Both the position numbers and the translations under genes were made by a program. Shown here in pieces: positions 32,841 to 41,757 of a stretch of 64,000 nt of DNA. This DNA is from Chitinispirillum alkaliphilum (GTDB lineage Bacteria > Fibrobacterota > Chitinivibrionia > Chitinivibrionales > Chitinispirillaceae), in assembly GCA_001045525.1 (NCBI GenBank), contig LDWW01000012.1, positions 59,926-123,925 of the forward strand. The letters are read 5' to 3'. Below the pieces are notes generated by a model, which ran no database searches, had not been told where the DNA came from, and saw only the letters and a list, made by a program, of their open reading frames with translations. Within the stretch, counting starts at the first letter, position 1, and every line of letters begins with the position of its first letter.

Positions 32841-35336
32841 CTACATTGGTTCATCTTCAGAATGTTTTTCATTAATTTGGTTTGTTTTCTCCACAAGTTG
32901 CCCGTAATCTTTGACTTCCTTTAATATGTCTACAATACTGGGCAGGCGGATCAGATTAGCAATATCGGAAAGTGCACGAAGGTGATTTGCCGGATCCTGC
33001 CCTACGGGATCAAGAAGCACAATAACTATATGGGGTGAACCTGATGCGAGAGGTACATCAAGGGGTTTTTTTGACACTCCAAGGAAAGTTATTGTTTCAC
33101 TCAGGTAAGGCACATAGGTGTGAAGAAGTAAAACATCCTGAAGGAGCTCTACCGGTTCTTCCCTGCCAATTTTGCAGAGAATAGATGTAAGCCTGTTATG
33201 CAGAGCCTTATCATTTCTGAATTCATTTTGTAACAATTTGAATACCATCTCATTTAAACTCGAAGTATTCATATTGAAGAGCATTCGTTGAGGGCGAAAT
33301 ACAGATTTTACAAAAGTTGAATCCTGTTCAATCTTTGAGGCAGTCCTCTTTTCTGTGGGTGTAAAAATAACAGAAAAGGTGTAATTTGAAAAAGTGTTTG
33401 CCAGTTTTCCGGGCATTCTGTCAAGAGTCGGCTGCCAGGCAATTTCCCCCTTTCTTGCGCTCATAAGAAACAGCCAATCCAGAGGTTGTAAGATATCCCC
33501 TACTGTTTTCTCAATTCTTTTCCAGGTCTCAAATTTTTCAAAATGAACCTGAACTGCAGGACGTGAGTTTTTCAAAAACTCACTTACAGAATTATAGGTA
33601 TTTTCGGTTGTTAAAAACAGAAGAGATGTTCCCGCCTGATTAGCAAGTGTTTTGATAGTGTTTACAAATTCATTAAATCCTCTCTGACGATGGGCTAAAG
33701 GGGGGAGCACCACCACAATTCGTTTGGTCGTATTTATCGGCTCGGTTATTCTGTTGATCATTATCATTTGTGTACTTCGTTCTATAACCGGATCAATATT
33801 TCTTCCAAAAATCCTTGTTTTCGAGCTGACATGTCCATCCCAGCCCATTATAACCATAGTTACACGATGATCTTTAATACTGCGTAACAGTCCGGTTGAC
33901 ATACTGATATCCACGATAGTTAAGGGGATTACCGGGATGCCTGAAGCCATTGCCCTTACAACAGTGTTGGCCAGAACTTTTTCAGCATAGGCAACCTGCA
34001 CTTCTGAATCAGCTCTTTCTTGAACTATGCTGACCGGGTAAACCGGCTCATTTGACCCCTTTTCTCTCAGCATAAAAACGATATCATCAAGCTCTTTCGG
34101 TTCTTTTCGGTCTTTGAGAGGCAGCATGATTCGGTGTGCAGAGGGTTGGGATTCGTATTCAGCCTGTTCCTGGTGAAGAGCAACAGTCCGCCCCGCTTTT
34201 TCGGTGAATACAGATCCTACAAGGCAGGTCACCGCAATCATAATTATTGTACCGGTGATAATCGTCTCGTCAAACAGACCAATATTATACCCAACAAGTA
34301 CAGCCGCTAAGGTGGCGGCAGCCTGATTTACACTTAAACCGAAAATCAGAACACTTTCATCTCTGCGGTACTTTAGAATAAAACCAGACAGCAGGGCTGC
34401 AAGGTATTTGGTGATCAGTGCGGCAAAAATCATCCCTAAAGAGACTATCCATGCAGAAGCACCCTCAAGAAGCCGGACATTAACAAGCATTCCAACGCTG
34501 ATAAGAAAGAAGGGGATGAATATTGCATCACCGGAGAAATGTATTCTTGTCATCAAAAGACTTTTTTCGGGAATAAGTGAATTAAATGTCAACCCCGCCA
34601 GGAATGCCCCGATAATCGGCTCAAGTCCTGCCACATGAGCAAGGTAAGCACTCAGAAACGTAAGCGCAATTACAAATACAAACTCGGTATTTTCATCTGT
34701 GTTAAACTTTCTGAAAAACCACCTGCCAATGATCGGTAAAAGCAACATAATGGATAATAAATAAACCACCATTAGGGAAAACAGTTGGATCCAGAAAGCT
34801 GTGCTTATTTCTCCCCTTGTTGCACTTGCAATAACTGCCAGTAACAGAAGAGCAAGCGTATCGGTGATTATTGTACCGCCGATTGTGGTAGTGACTGCAG
34901 GATGTTTTGCAAGACCTAGTTTACCAATCACCGGAAATGTAAGCAATGTGTGAGATGAAAACATACTGGCCAACAGAACTGCAGCCCCTATACTCATCTC
35001 AAAAACATAATACCCCAGGGCGGTTCCAAGAGTAAGAGGGATTAAAAATGTGAGAAAACCAAAAATCACAGTGTGGCTTTTATTGCGTCTGACTTGATTC
35101 AGGTCTATTTCCAGACCGGCCAGAAACATTATGAAAAGCAACCCTACAGTTCCAAGCAGCTCTATTGTTTGATCTCTTTCAAGAATTCCAAAGCCAAAAG
35201 GACCGACAATCATACCTGCAGCTATAAGACCAACGATTTCAGGTAAATGCAGCCTTCTGGCAAACAGTGGTGCAACTAATATCAGCAACATTACACTGGC
35301 AAAAATCAAAACAGGGTCTGTAAAGGGAAACGGCAT
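32841..35336 (-). CDS. CPA2-type cation/proton antiporter with UspA-like and PTS EIIA-like domains
   Basis: This inner-membrane protein of 831 residues has a Na+/H+ exchanger domain of the CPA2 type (about 1-385, 11-13 hydrophobic helices, with GLEIDLNQVRR and PIIGAFLAGLTFNS), two universal-stress-protein-like regions (about 400-520 and 535-675, the second starting RIVVVLPPLAHRQRG), and a C-terminal PTS EIIA type 2-like domain (about 685-820). In the EIIA part a histidine at LLLHTY corresponds to the phospho-histidine position, followed by LGVSKKPLDVPLASGSPHIVIVLLDP. The cytoplasmic extension suggests control by nucleotides or by the nitrogen-PTS. It is divergent from a MscS channel gene, fitting ion and osmotic balance. 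Confidence 0.85.
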   Translation of the reverse strand: MPFPFTDPVLIFASVMLLILVAPLFARRLHLPEIVGLIAAGMIVGPFGFGILERDQTIELLGTVGLLFIMFLAGLEIDLNQVRRNKSHTVIFGFLTFLIPLTLGTALGYYVFEMSIGAAVLLASMFSSHTLLTFPVIGKLGLAKHPAVTTTIGGTIITDTLALLLLAVIASATRGEISTAFWIQLFSLMVVYLLSIMLLLPIIGRWFFRKFNTDENTEFVFVIALTFLSAYLAHVAGLEPIIGAFLAGLTFNSLIPEKSLLMTRIHFSGDAIFIPFFLISVGMLVNVRLLEGASAWIVSLGMIFAALITKYLAALLSGFILKYRRDESVLIFGLSVNQAAATLAAVLVGYNIGLFDETIITGTIIMIAVTCLVGSVFTEKAGRTVALHQEQAEYESQPSAHRIMLPLKDRKEPKELDDIVFMLREKGSNEPVYPVSIVQERADSEVQVAYAEKVLANTVVRAMASGIPVIPLTIVDISMSTGLLRSIKDHRVTMVIMGWDGHVSSKTRIFGRNIDPVIERSTQMIMINRITEPINTTKRIVVVLPPLAHRQRGFNEFVNTIKTLANQAGTSLLFLTTENTYNSVSEFLKNSRPAVQVHFEKFETWKRIEKTVGDILQPLDWLFLMSARKGEIAWQPTLDRMPGKLANTFSNYTFSVIFTPTEKRTASKIEQDSTFVKSVFRPQRMLFNMNTSSLNEMVFKLLQNEFRNDKALHNRLTSILCKIGREEPVELLQDVLLLHTYVPYLSETITFLGVSKKPLDVPLASGSPHIVIVLLDPVGQDPANHLRALSDIANLIRLPSIVDILKEVKDYGQLVEKTNQINEKHSEDEPM

Positions 35337-35543
35337 AGGTTTTAATACCTCTGGAGGTTATATCGTTAGTTATCCACAAACTATCTGAATACAGTAAATT
35401 TTGATACATGTACAAGCTCAGAAGCAAAAAACGTTTCGGAAATCATTTTGACCAGTTTTTGTAATGAGCTATTTTTTTAAATTAAATATTTCCTAACAGC
35501 CAAACAATTCTAATATTGCAAAAATGTATCGGAAGGGCCATAT

Positions 35544-37031
35544 ATGCCACCAACAACAAACAGCTTTTTAGCTCCAGTATCAGAAAGAATATCAAATATC
35601 ACTCTATTTCTGCTGGATAGTTTTCTGTCCATATTCGGACTGAGCATTGATGAGATAATTATGAATAGTTTGGGACAAAGCATACTTGCTTTTATATTTC
35701 TGCTCCCGCTCACAGCTGCATTGGTTACGTTAGTTCGCAGATTACTGAAACGTTATCTCAGTCATCACAAAAAGGAAAAAAACAGTATCTTAAACATAAT
35801 CGTTTCCGCTCTTATTCGTCCGCTTGCATTTACAATCTGGATTTATGGAGGTTTTGTTGCTGCTACTCCCCTGCTGACATTTTTAAGCTCTGCGCTTCTA
35901 TTCTCTGCTGTTGAAATCGTAATTTCTGGGGCTACATTTATATCCCTTGCCTGGTTTTTGAATATTTTTATTCGCTGCAGTGCAGGGAATTTGCAAACTT
36001 TAATGAACAGGAATAATTATGACTGGGGCGATTTACTTGTTCCACTGATAGTTAAAACTCTCAGAGTTATAGTACCACTTCTTGCAGCTGTTATGTTCTT
36101 TGAAATAATGCCCACAGCAGAAGCCCTTCAAACAATGGTCAGACGTTTATCGTCGATATTTATTATTGTGAGTGTGTTTTGGGCGCTGACTCAGTTAGTA
36201 CTCAGTTTTGATGGTATCATTTTGAAGAAATTCAGCATCAATGAATCAGATAACCTTAAAGCGCGCAAAATTTACACCCAGGTAGCTGTGATCCAAAGGA
36301 TTGGATTAGTTGTGATTGGTTTTCTCTCATTTGCTTCCATTCTACTTTTGTTTCCAAGTGTAAGACAATTTGGCCAAACCATTCTGGCTTCAGCAGGTGT
36401 TGCTGGAATAATCATGGGTTTTGCCATGCAGAAAACCTTATCCAATCTTTTTGCCGGAATACAGATCGCATTCACTCAGCCGATCAGGATGGATGATGTG
36501 GTAATAGTTGAAAATGAATGGGGATGGATCGAGGAGATAACCTTAACTTACGTTGTGGTCAAGATTTGGGACTGGCGTCGCCTTGTACTTCCAATTAGCT
36601 ACTTTATTGAGCGTCCGTTTCAGAACTGGACCCGAACGAGCGCTTCAATAATGGGACGTATTCTTATGTATGCCGATTACCGCATCGATGTTCCCGATCT
36701 TAGAATTGCAATGGAAAAAGAGGTGAAAGATCATCCACTCTGGGACGGGCGTGTTTATTGTTTACAGGTAACGGAGTGCAGGGAGCGCACTGTTGAACTG
36801 AGAATACTTGTCAGTGCGGTAGATTCACCCAAAGCCTGGGATTTAAGATGTGATATACGTGAAGCGATGCTTTCATACGTGCAGAAAAATCATCCGGAAT
36901 CATTACCACAAATACGCATCGGACCACAGCAGCCACCTCATGGAAGAGAAATCGAACCTTTGGGTAGAACTACTTCTCAAGATGAAGGGTCACAGCATTT
37001 GGATCTGGAGAAAACCGCAGCTGCGGAGTGA
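35544..37031 (+). CDS. MscS family mechanosensitive channel
   Basis: This is a membrane channel of 495 residues that opens under membrane tension. It has about six hydrophobic helices; the pore helix region is GQTILASAGVAGIIMGFAMQ, with the alanine/glycine pattern of MscS TM3, followed by KTLSNLFAGIQIAFTQPIRM and the beta domain starting VVIVENEWGWIEEITLTYV. The C-terminal alpha/beta part and an acidic tail follow. It is longer than E. coli MscS because of additional N-terminal helices (as in YbdG/YnaI-like members). ATG 35544 follows GGAAGGG. It faces the CPA2 antiporter gene across 207 bases. Confidence 0.9.
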   Translation: MPPTTNSFLAPVSERISNITLFLLDSFLSIFGLSIDEIIMNSLGQSILAFIFLLPLTAALVTLVRRLLKRYLSHHKKEKNSILNIIVSALIRPLAFTIWIYGGFVAATPLLTFLSSALLFSAVEIVISGATFISLAWFLNIFIRCSAGNLQTLMNRNNYDWGDLLVPLIVKTLRVIVPLLAAVMFFEIMPTAEALQTMVRRLSSIFIIVSVFWALTQLVLSFDGIILKKFSINESDNLKARKIYTQVAVIQRIGLVVIGFLSFASILLLFPSVRQFGQTILASAGVAGIIMGFAMQKTLSNLFAGIQIAFTQPIRMDDVVIVENEWGWIEEITLTYVVVKIWDWRRLVLPISYFIERPFQNWTRTSASIMGRILMYADYRIDVPDLRIAMEKEVKDHPLWDGRVYCLQVTECRERTVELRILVSAVDSPKAWDLRCDIREAMLSYVQKNHPESLPQIRIGPQQPPHGREIEPLGRTTSQDEGSQHLDLEKTAAAE

Positions 37032-37036
37032 GGTTT

Positions 37037-38325
37037 GGTGGGGACGGAGTTGCTTTTTTTTACTTAGTAAAAGGTGTTACAGAGTGAGTTGGTAATCTCT
37101 TTAAAAGAATACGTTATATTCTGTCGCATCTTGGGGACGGAGTTGTTATACTGTTTAAACTAATATAAACCTTTATATGTTCACAACTCAAGAAATCCTA
37201 TATAATAGCTTAAGTTATAGGTGAGTAAAAAACAGGGCATTTGGAGGTTACAATGTTAAACTAAGCGTTTTTTCATCAACCTGGATACCGTGCTTGCATT
37301 AACCATCAAAAATTCTGCGGTTTTAATAACTGAATAGCCATACTTTTCTATTGCGTCTTTGCAGAATTTTGCTCTGGCTTCTGAAATCACACATTGTCTG
37401 CCTTTTTTCATTATAATTTCAGGAGGGATCTGCTTTTTCATACAGATTGATTTAAGTAGGTCTGGTAGCTCTGGACGATTTATAATATCCTTAAGAACTA
37501 TCTCGCTCTTTTTGGCATGGTTTATTGTTTTACGAACAAAATCAATACTCCCTTTAACACGTTTTTCATGAAAAAGTTTTTCTTCTTCTGGATTTTCCGG
37601 ATGAAATGGCCGGATTTCAGTGTACCAATCATTGACTGTAATATTTTTAGCTGAACGTACCCAATCCAGATAGTGTTCTCTTGCAATAGACAGCCTGTCC
37701 CCAAACTTTTCCAACACATTATGAACAGAAACCAAACTCCGTTTCTTGGATCCCATCAGAGAGGCATGGCCTGTCCATGGATATTCAGCGAGTTCATTTA
37801 TATCAGAGCATATATTTGCCCGTATCGGGTTAAGGTGAACATATCTGATCAATTCACGTATATACCAATATTCCTGCGCAACAGTAGATTTAAACCTATC
37901 ACCGAAAACATAACCATTACGCCCATACTTTATATTGTAATTTCTGGCGTAAGAACCGTTGATTCGTTGCATAATATTTGAAATCGAGACTGAGTTGGGC
38001 CTGAGTATCAGGTGATAATGATTGCCCATAAGTGCGAAGCCGTAACATTCACAATCACTTTCACTTATTACTTGTTCTACTTTGGTTAGAAAACATTCTC
38101 TGTCCCAGTCATCCCTGAAGAGTAAAAGAGTCCCTATACCACGCGACATCACATGGTGTATCTCCCCGGGAAGAGAGATGCGGGCTTCTCGTGGCATAAA
38201 TCCAAAATAGATTGCATTATAGGAGTATGGCAACAATAATCATATTAAATTTTGAAGGGATATAAGACAACTCCGTCCCCTAATACCTCCAATACAGTTG
38301 TGCCAAAAACAACTCCGTCCCCACC
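37037..38325. mobile_element. RAYT-type element in nested inverted repeats
   Basis: The 13-base motif GGGGACGGAGTTG occurs twice on the left (37040-37052 and 37133-37145) and twice inverted on the right (38268-38280 and 38310-38322). The outer pair shares the longer form GGTGGGGACGGAGTTG followed by a T-tract; the inner pair shares T(T/A)GGGGACGGAGTTGT followed by a TTATA-like stretch. A HUH-type transposase gene lies between them. This is the layout of a REP-associated tyrosine transposase with its REP-like ends. Confidence 0.75.
37256..38197 (-). CDS. REP-associated tyrosine transposase (RAYT, IS200-like)
   Basis: This is a Y1-HUH endonuclease of the REP-associated type. From ATG 38197 it has 313 residues; TTG 38236 would add 13 residues without family match. 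The N-terminal domain begins MPREARISLPGEIHHVMSRG as in this family, the HUH motif is GNHYHLIL (about residues 75-82), and the tyrosine helix is YIRELIRYVHLNPIRA (about 117-132). A C-terminal helix-turn-helix-like region (about 280-310, GYSVIKTAEFLMVNASTVSRL) is typical of the longer group. The catalytic residues are present and the frame is intact, so it may be active. Confidence 0.88.
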   Translation of the reverse strand: MPREARISLPGEIHHVMSRGIGTLLLFRDDWDRECFLTKVEQVISESDCECYGFALMGNHYHLILRPNSVSISNIMQRINGSYARNYNIKYGRNGYVFGDRFKSTVAQEYWYIRELIRYVHLNPIRANICSDINELAEYPWTGHASLMGSKKRSLVSVHNVLEKFGDRLSIAREHYLDWVRSAKNITVNDWYTEIRPFHPENPEEEKLFHEKRVKGSIDFVRKTINHAKKSEIVLKDIINRPELPDLLKSICMKKQIPPEIIMKKGRQCVISEARAKFCKDAIEKYGYSVIKTAEFLMVNASTVSRLMKKRLV

Positions 38326-38693
38326 ATTTCCAGTCAGAGTGGCTATCTCATCACCCTTCCTTTGAAAAGGGTAAAGCTTTGTATCGGATGTGCTATCCAT
38401 GTGCTAATGTCTGAGATTTTGTTGCTACATTTTGTCTGGAGAAATGGAAGGTATTAAAGATTCTCGACCAGATCTGGATTTCTCTGACGTAATCCCCTTT
38501 GCTGTAAGTAAGAGGAGCTATAGATGACTTGTCTTGTCAGAACGGTTTCTCCGTCATTTGTATTTCATATAGGAATCCCATATACGAAATGCAGTTGAAT
38601 TGTACTAAAGAAGTGCAATTATTGTTATTTCAAGACTGTTGAATCTATATTATTCGTCTGGCACACCAAATCTGTTTTAACTAAAAGGTTATT
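38326..38693. other. Intergenic region after the RAYT element
   Basis: These 368 bases lie between the right end of the RAYT element and the thioredoxin-CcdA gene. They contain an imperfect inverted repeat (AATTGTACT...AGTGCAATT near 38595-38621) and a TGGCAC at 38659 that lacks the GC of a sigma-54 -12 element. No gene is seen. Confidence 0.45.
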
Positions 38694-39857
38694 ATGGACA
38701 ATATTCTCACATTCAGGAAGTTGAAATGTTTTACACTGCTGGTTCTAATCTTAGCTTCACTGCTATACTCGAACAGCAACGAAGACTCTGCCGGTAAGCT
38801 CACCATACATTTTTTCGGAGCTTCTACCTGTAGAGAATGCAACAGCATAAAAGTGAATCTGCTAAGACCTTTGGAGCAGAACTACGGGTCAAAATTGCGG
38901 ATAAAAGAATACGACATACTTTTAGAGGAAAATATCAGAAAACTACTTCAATATGAAAGACACTACAGAATAGCGATGGGGGATCCCATTAGTTTGTTTG
39001 TTGCCGATACTTTCCTTCTCGGCTATGATGATATCATGAAATACGGAGAAAAACTCATCCTGGAAAAGCTGGAGTCTGCCCAATACAACATCTCAGAATC
39101 AGCTATCGAAGCATCCGACAAGGATGTTATTGAAGAAGCCTATCTTGGTATGTCTTTTTGGCTTGTTACTGTTGCTGGTTTAGCTGATGGAATCAATCCC
39201 TGTGCTATTGCAACTATGATTTTTCTTATCTCGTTTCTGGCAATGCAAAAGATCAATTTTAAGCAGACCTTAATTGTTGGGCAAACCTACATATTAGCGG
39301 TGTTTTTAACCTATTTTGCAATCGGTTTCGGGGCTTTTCATGCACTTAGAACATTTGAGAGGTTCCATTTAGTATCGGAAGGCATCAGGTGGGCAGCTAT
39401 TGCACTTTGTGGTTTTGTGGCTGTTTTCTCAATAAGGGATGCTTTCGTGTTTAAAAAAACAAAAAACCTTAAAGATATCAAACTTCAGCTCCCAGATTCT
39501 GTTAAAATGAAAATCCATGAGGTAATAAAAACTAAGCTTACCGGGAAAAACCTGATACTCAGTGCCGCCATAACCGGATTTATAGTTACTTTGTTTGAGA
39601 CTATGTGTACAGCTCAAACCTATCTGCCGATCCTCAGGGCTCTGCCAAAACATGAAGCGTACAGGGTTCAGGGGTATTTGTATCTGTTGTATTACAATTT
39701 TCTGTTTATTGTTCCTCTGCAGATTGTTATGATTGCTGCCTATAAGGGAATGACCTGGAACTCCCTTGCCAAAAGGACACAGAACAATATGGTTGCCGTT
39801 AAGCTAATAATTGCATCGGTGATGATAGCACTTGCTTCTTATCTCTATTTTAATTGA
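38694..39857 (+). CDS. Thioredoxin-like domain fused to CcdA/DsbD-type membrane domain
   Basis: This protein of 387 residues starts with a membrane/signal helix (about 10-27) and a thioredoxin-like domain (about 35-130) with a CRECN motif (C-x-x-C) in FFGASTCRECNSIK. A CcdA/DsbD-like membrane domain follows with about six helices; the first transmembrane cysteine is in GINPCAIATM and the second in LFETMCTAQTYLP, matching the paired cysteines of CcdA. It should transfer electrons across the inner membrane to periplasmic thiols. AAAAGG lies six bases before ATG 38694. It is upstream of the ars genes; co-regulation with arsenic resistance is possible but not shown. Confidence 0.82.
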   Translation: MDNILTFRKLKCFTLLVLILASLLYSNSNEDSAGKLTIHFFGASTCRECNSIKVNLLRPLEQNYGSKLRIKEYDILLEENIRKLLQYERHYRIAMGDPISLFVADTFLLGYDDIMKYGEKLILEKLESAQYNISESAIEASDKDVIEEAYLGMSFWLVTVAGLADGINPCAIATMIFLISFLAMQKINFKQTLIVGQTYILAVFLTYFAIGFGAFHALRTFERFHLVSEGIRWAAIALCGFVAVFSIRDAFVFKKTKNLKDIKLQLPDSVKMKIHEVIKTKLTGKNLILSAAITGFIVTLFETMCTAQTYLPILRALPKHEAYRVQGYLYLLYYNFLFIVPLQIVMIAAYKGMTWNSLAKRTQNNMVAVKLIIASVMIALASYLYFN

Positions 39858-40003
39858 TATTTGGTTGGACAGAATTGTATTTATTATACAAATATGGGTT
39901 TAAATTCCCTGTAAATAGCGTGATAAAAAGGCTTTAGTTGGTAATTGAATATTAAATTTTTATTTTAAAACCATTTCTCCACCCTCCCGGAGGTTGATAA
40001 ACA

Positions 40004-40651
40004 ATGATTCTCAAAAAAATCGTTTTTCTAACTGCGGCTATTTTTCTTGTATATACAAGCTCGGTTGCTGGTAATCGTCTTACCCAGGAAGAAGCACTGG
40101 TTAATGTCACAAATTGCCAAACATACGTGCAACATGCTTCTGTCAAACATGAACATCACGGTGAGCTTCTGGGACTTCTCAATGGTTCAACATGGAATGT
40201 TGTTTCTGATGAGTTTGAAGATTTTATAACTGAAGCACGTAGCAGTCAGGATTATCAGAAAGAGAGAATCGTTCTGATTGGTTCAAGAGGTCACTCTCTT
40301 GAGCACCAGGTGAAAAATCTCAAAGATTCAGACTGTAACCCCTGTCTGGCCAATAACATTCGTCATTTTTGCAGAAATGCAGAGGCCTTGATTGCAGAAG
40401 TTAACAGTAGCCTTGAAAATCTATATCAGAATGTACGTGAAAACGCCGGAATGTTTAGCTCGATCTTTGTCCAGCATGCAGAAGAAAAACTTACGTATGC
40501 AATTGAAACCTCTTCCGCTGATAAATTGGAAGATGCTCAGGAAAAACTCAAGAGTGCAAAAGCAAAGATCAGAAACCGAAATCACAGTCATGCACTCGAG
40601 ATTGTATTTGAAATTTTCACGATCCTTAAACCAGAACTGATTCTTGATTAA
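40004..40651 (+). CDS. Exported helical protein of unknown function
   Basis: I do not recognise this protein of 215 residues. It has a signal peptide (about residues 1-23), a histidine-rich segment (VKHEHHGELLG, about 47-57), and a cysteine cluster (SDCNPCLANNIRHFC, about 109-123), then long amphipathic helices rich in Lys, Glu and Ala. Cysteines and histidines suggest metal or heme/thiol chemistry in the periplasm, but no CXXCH motif is present. GGAGG lies ten bases before the ATG. It follows the thioredoxin-CcdA fusion by 147 bases on the same strand, so it may be a redox client, which is inference. Confidence 0.75.
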   Translation: MILKKIVFLTAAIFLVYTSSVAGNRLTQEEALVNVTNCQTYVQHASVKHEHHGELLGLLNGSTWNVVSDEFEDFITEARSSQDYQKERIVLIGSRGHSLEHQVKNLKDSDCNPCLANNIRHFCRNAEALIAEVNSSLENLYQNVRENAGMFSSIFVQHAEEKLTYAIETSSADKLEDAQEKLKSAKAKIRNRNHSHALEIVFEIFTILKPELILD

Positions 40652-40661
40652 TACAAAAATA

Positions 40662-40699
40662 CTCCCCGGGGATCAGGGCTTTTGCATCTCCCCCGGGAG
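40662..40699 (+). terminator. GC-rich hairpin after the exported protein gene
   Basis: CTCCC-C-GGGGA pairs with TCCCC-C-GGGAG (one C-C mismatch) around a 16-base loop, 10 bases after the stop. It lacks a T-run, so termination may be partial. Confidence 0.55.
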
Positions 40700-40869
40700 A
40701 AATTCTCGTACAGAAATATCAGAATTCCTGGTACCAGCTCCTTTCCAAGCCATAAAACAATCATCACAAAACCTTAAATATTAAAATCTTCCGCATCAGG
40801 CCCACACATCTCAGATGAGCAATTTAATTGGAAATCTTTTGATATTACCCTTTAAATAACCTATATTCA

Positions 40870-40887
40870 TTTCGTCAGTTGGCGAAA
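40870..40887. promoter_or_regulatory. Candidate ArsR/SmtB-type operator
   Basis: An 18-base imperfect palindrome, TTTCGTCA-GT-TGGCGAAA, with one mismatched pair, resembles the dyads bound by ArsR/SmtB repressors. It lies 434 bases before arsR, upstream of the broken open pieces, so it may control a longer leader. This is a pattern match only. Confidence 0.35.
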
Positions 40888-41320
40888 CATAGAATTGAAA
40901 TGCTGTACTTAAAAGAGATAGCATGAGTGTTCCTATACATCTGAGTTTGCAAAAAAAAGGTGCAACTGTGCTTTGAATACGATATCTTCAGAGCTTTCAT
41001 CTATATCATCTATACCGGTAAGCAAAACTAAGCTATTCCCATATGGCTTTTCGGGTAGACAGATTACGTTCAATGCTCTCTGGCTGTACAGCAAAAATGA
41101 CTCTGTTGAATATCAAATGACCTGGATTTTAAACGCAAGCCTGAGCCCGCTTAGAGTTACAGATTCTGTGATCACTGACAAAAAAATGAGGAGTTAGCTT
41201 ACATACAGGAGGTTAAGAACTGTCACTCCCCAAGATTTGCTGTAATTCCATGGCCCAAAGAAGCCCAAAATATAAAAATTGGTTGACTGCTGTACTTGAA
41301 GAAAAAAGGAACCACCAACA

Positions 41321-41713
41321 ATGACCCAATATATTGACTTGGAAACATTTACAGATCTTGCCAAGGCACTTTCTGATCCTCAGCGAATCAGAGCCCTTCT
41401 TGCTCTGAGAAAAGGTGAATTGTGCGCCTGTCAGATCATTGAACTATTAAAACTTGCACCATCTACCGTATCAAAACATATGTCAATTTTAAAAGGGGTA
41501 CGAATAGTTCAATCCAGAAAAGAAGGACGCTGGATTTACTACCGTATAGCTGATCAGAAAAGATGCAATGCCAAAATTTGGGATTTCATCCAGTTAACAC
41601 AGTGTTCTCTTCAACAGGATGAAATGATACAGAAAGATTCTGAGCAGTTAGATAAGATTCTGAGTATTGATCTTGATACCCTTTGTAAAAGGCAAAAATT
41701 CGATAGTGTATAG
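41321..41713 (+). CDS. arsR: ArsR family metalloid-responsive repressor
   Basis: This is a winged-helix repressor of 130 residues with the DNA-recognition helix LAPSTVSKHMSIL and the wing RKEGRWIYYRI. The metal site of the type I ArsR is seen as ELCACQ, with two cysteines in the C-x-C arrangement that bind As(III); the third cysteine of the E. coli site is replaced by isoleucine. Further cysteines near the C-terminus (QCSLQQD, TLCKRQ) could help. It is the first gene of arsR-arsC-acr3. It should leave DNA when arsenite or antimonite binds. AAGGA lies ten bases before ATG 41321. Confidence 0.92.
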   Translation: MTQYIDLETFTDLAKALSDPQRIRALLALRKGELCACQIIELLKLAPSTVSKHMSILKGVRIVQSRKEGRWIYYRIADQKRCNAKIWDFIQLTQCSLQQDEMIQKDSEQLDKILSIDLDTLCKRQKFDSV

Positions 41714-41757
41714 GTCTAAACATTTTCCACTCAACACTTAATAAAGGATCAAAATTT

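Larger units (their letters stand above)
40652..41320. other. Intergenic region before arsR
   Basis: This 669-base gap holds a hairpin after the exported protein gene and a candidate ArsR operator (separate entries). It also holds two overlapping open pieces, 40923-40976 (17 codons, ending after an A8 run) and 40973-41197 (74 codons, TTG start, ending DSVITDKKMRS). The latter could be the remains of a small gene broken by a frameshift at the A-run, but I recognise no family. Confidence 0.4.

Noticed and set aside
37240..37262. Ribosome binding site (GGAGGT) and ATG on the plus strand inside the RAYT element
   Set aside because: The frame ends after three codons (ATG TTA AAC TAA), so no protein is encoded; a truncated old gene is possible but unsupported.
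38655..38675. TGGCAC before the thioredoxin-CcdA gene as a sigma-54 promoter
   Set aside because: The required GC at the -12 position, ten bases after GG, is CT, so the element is incomplete.
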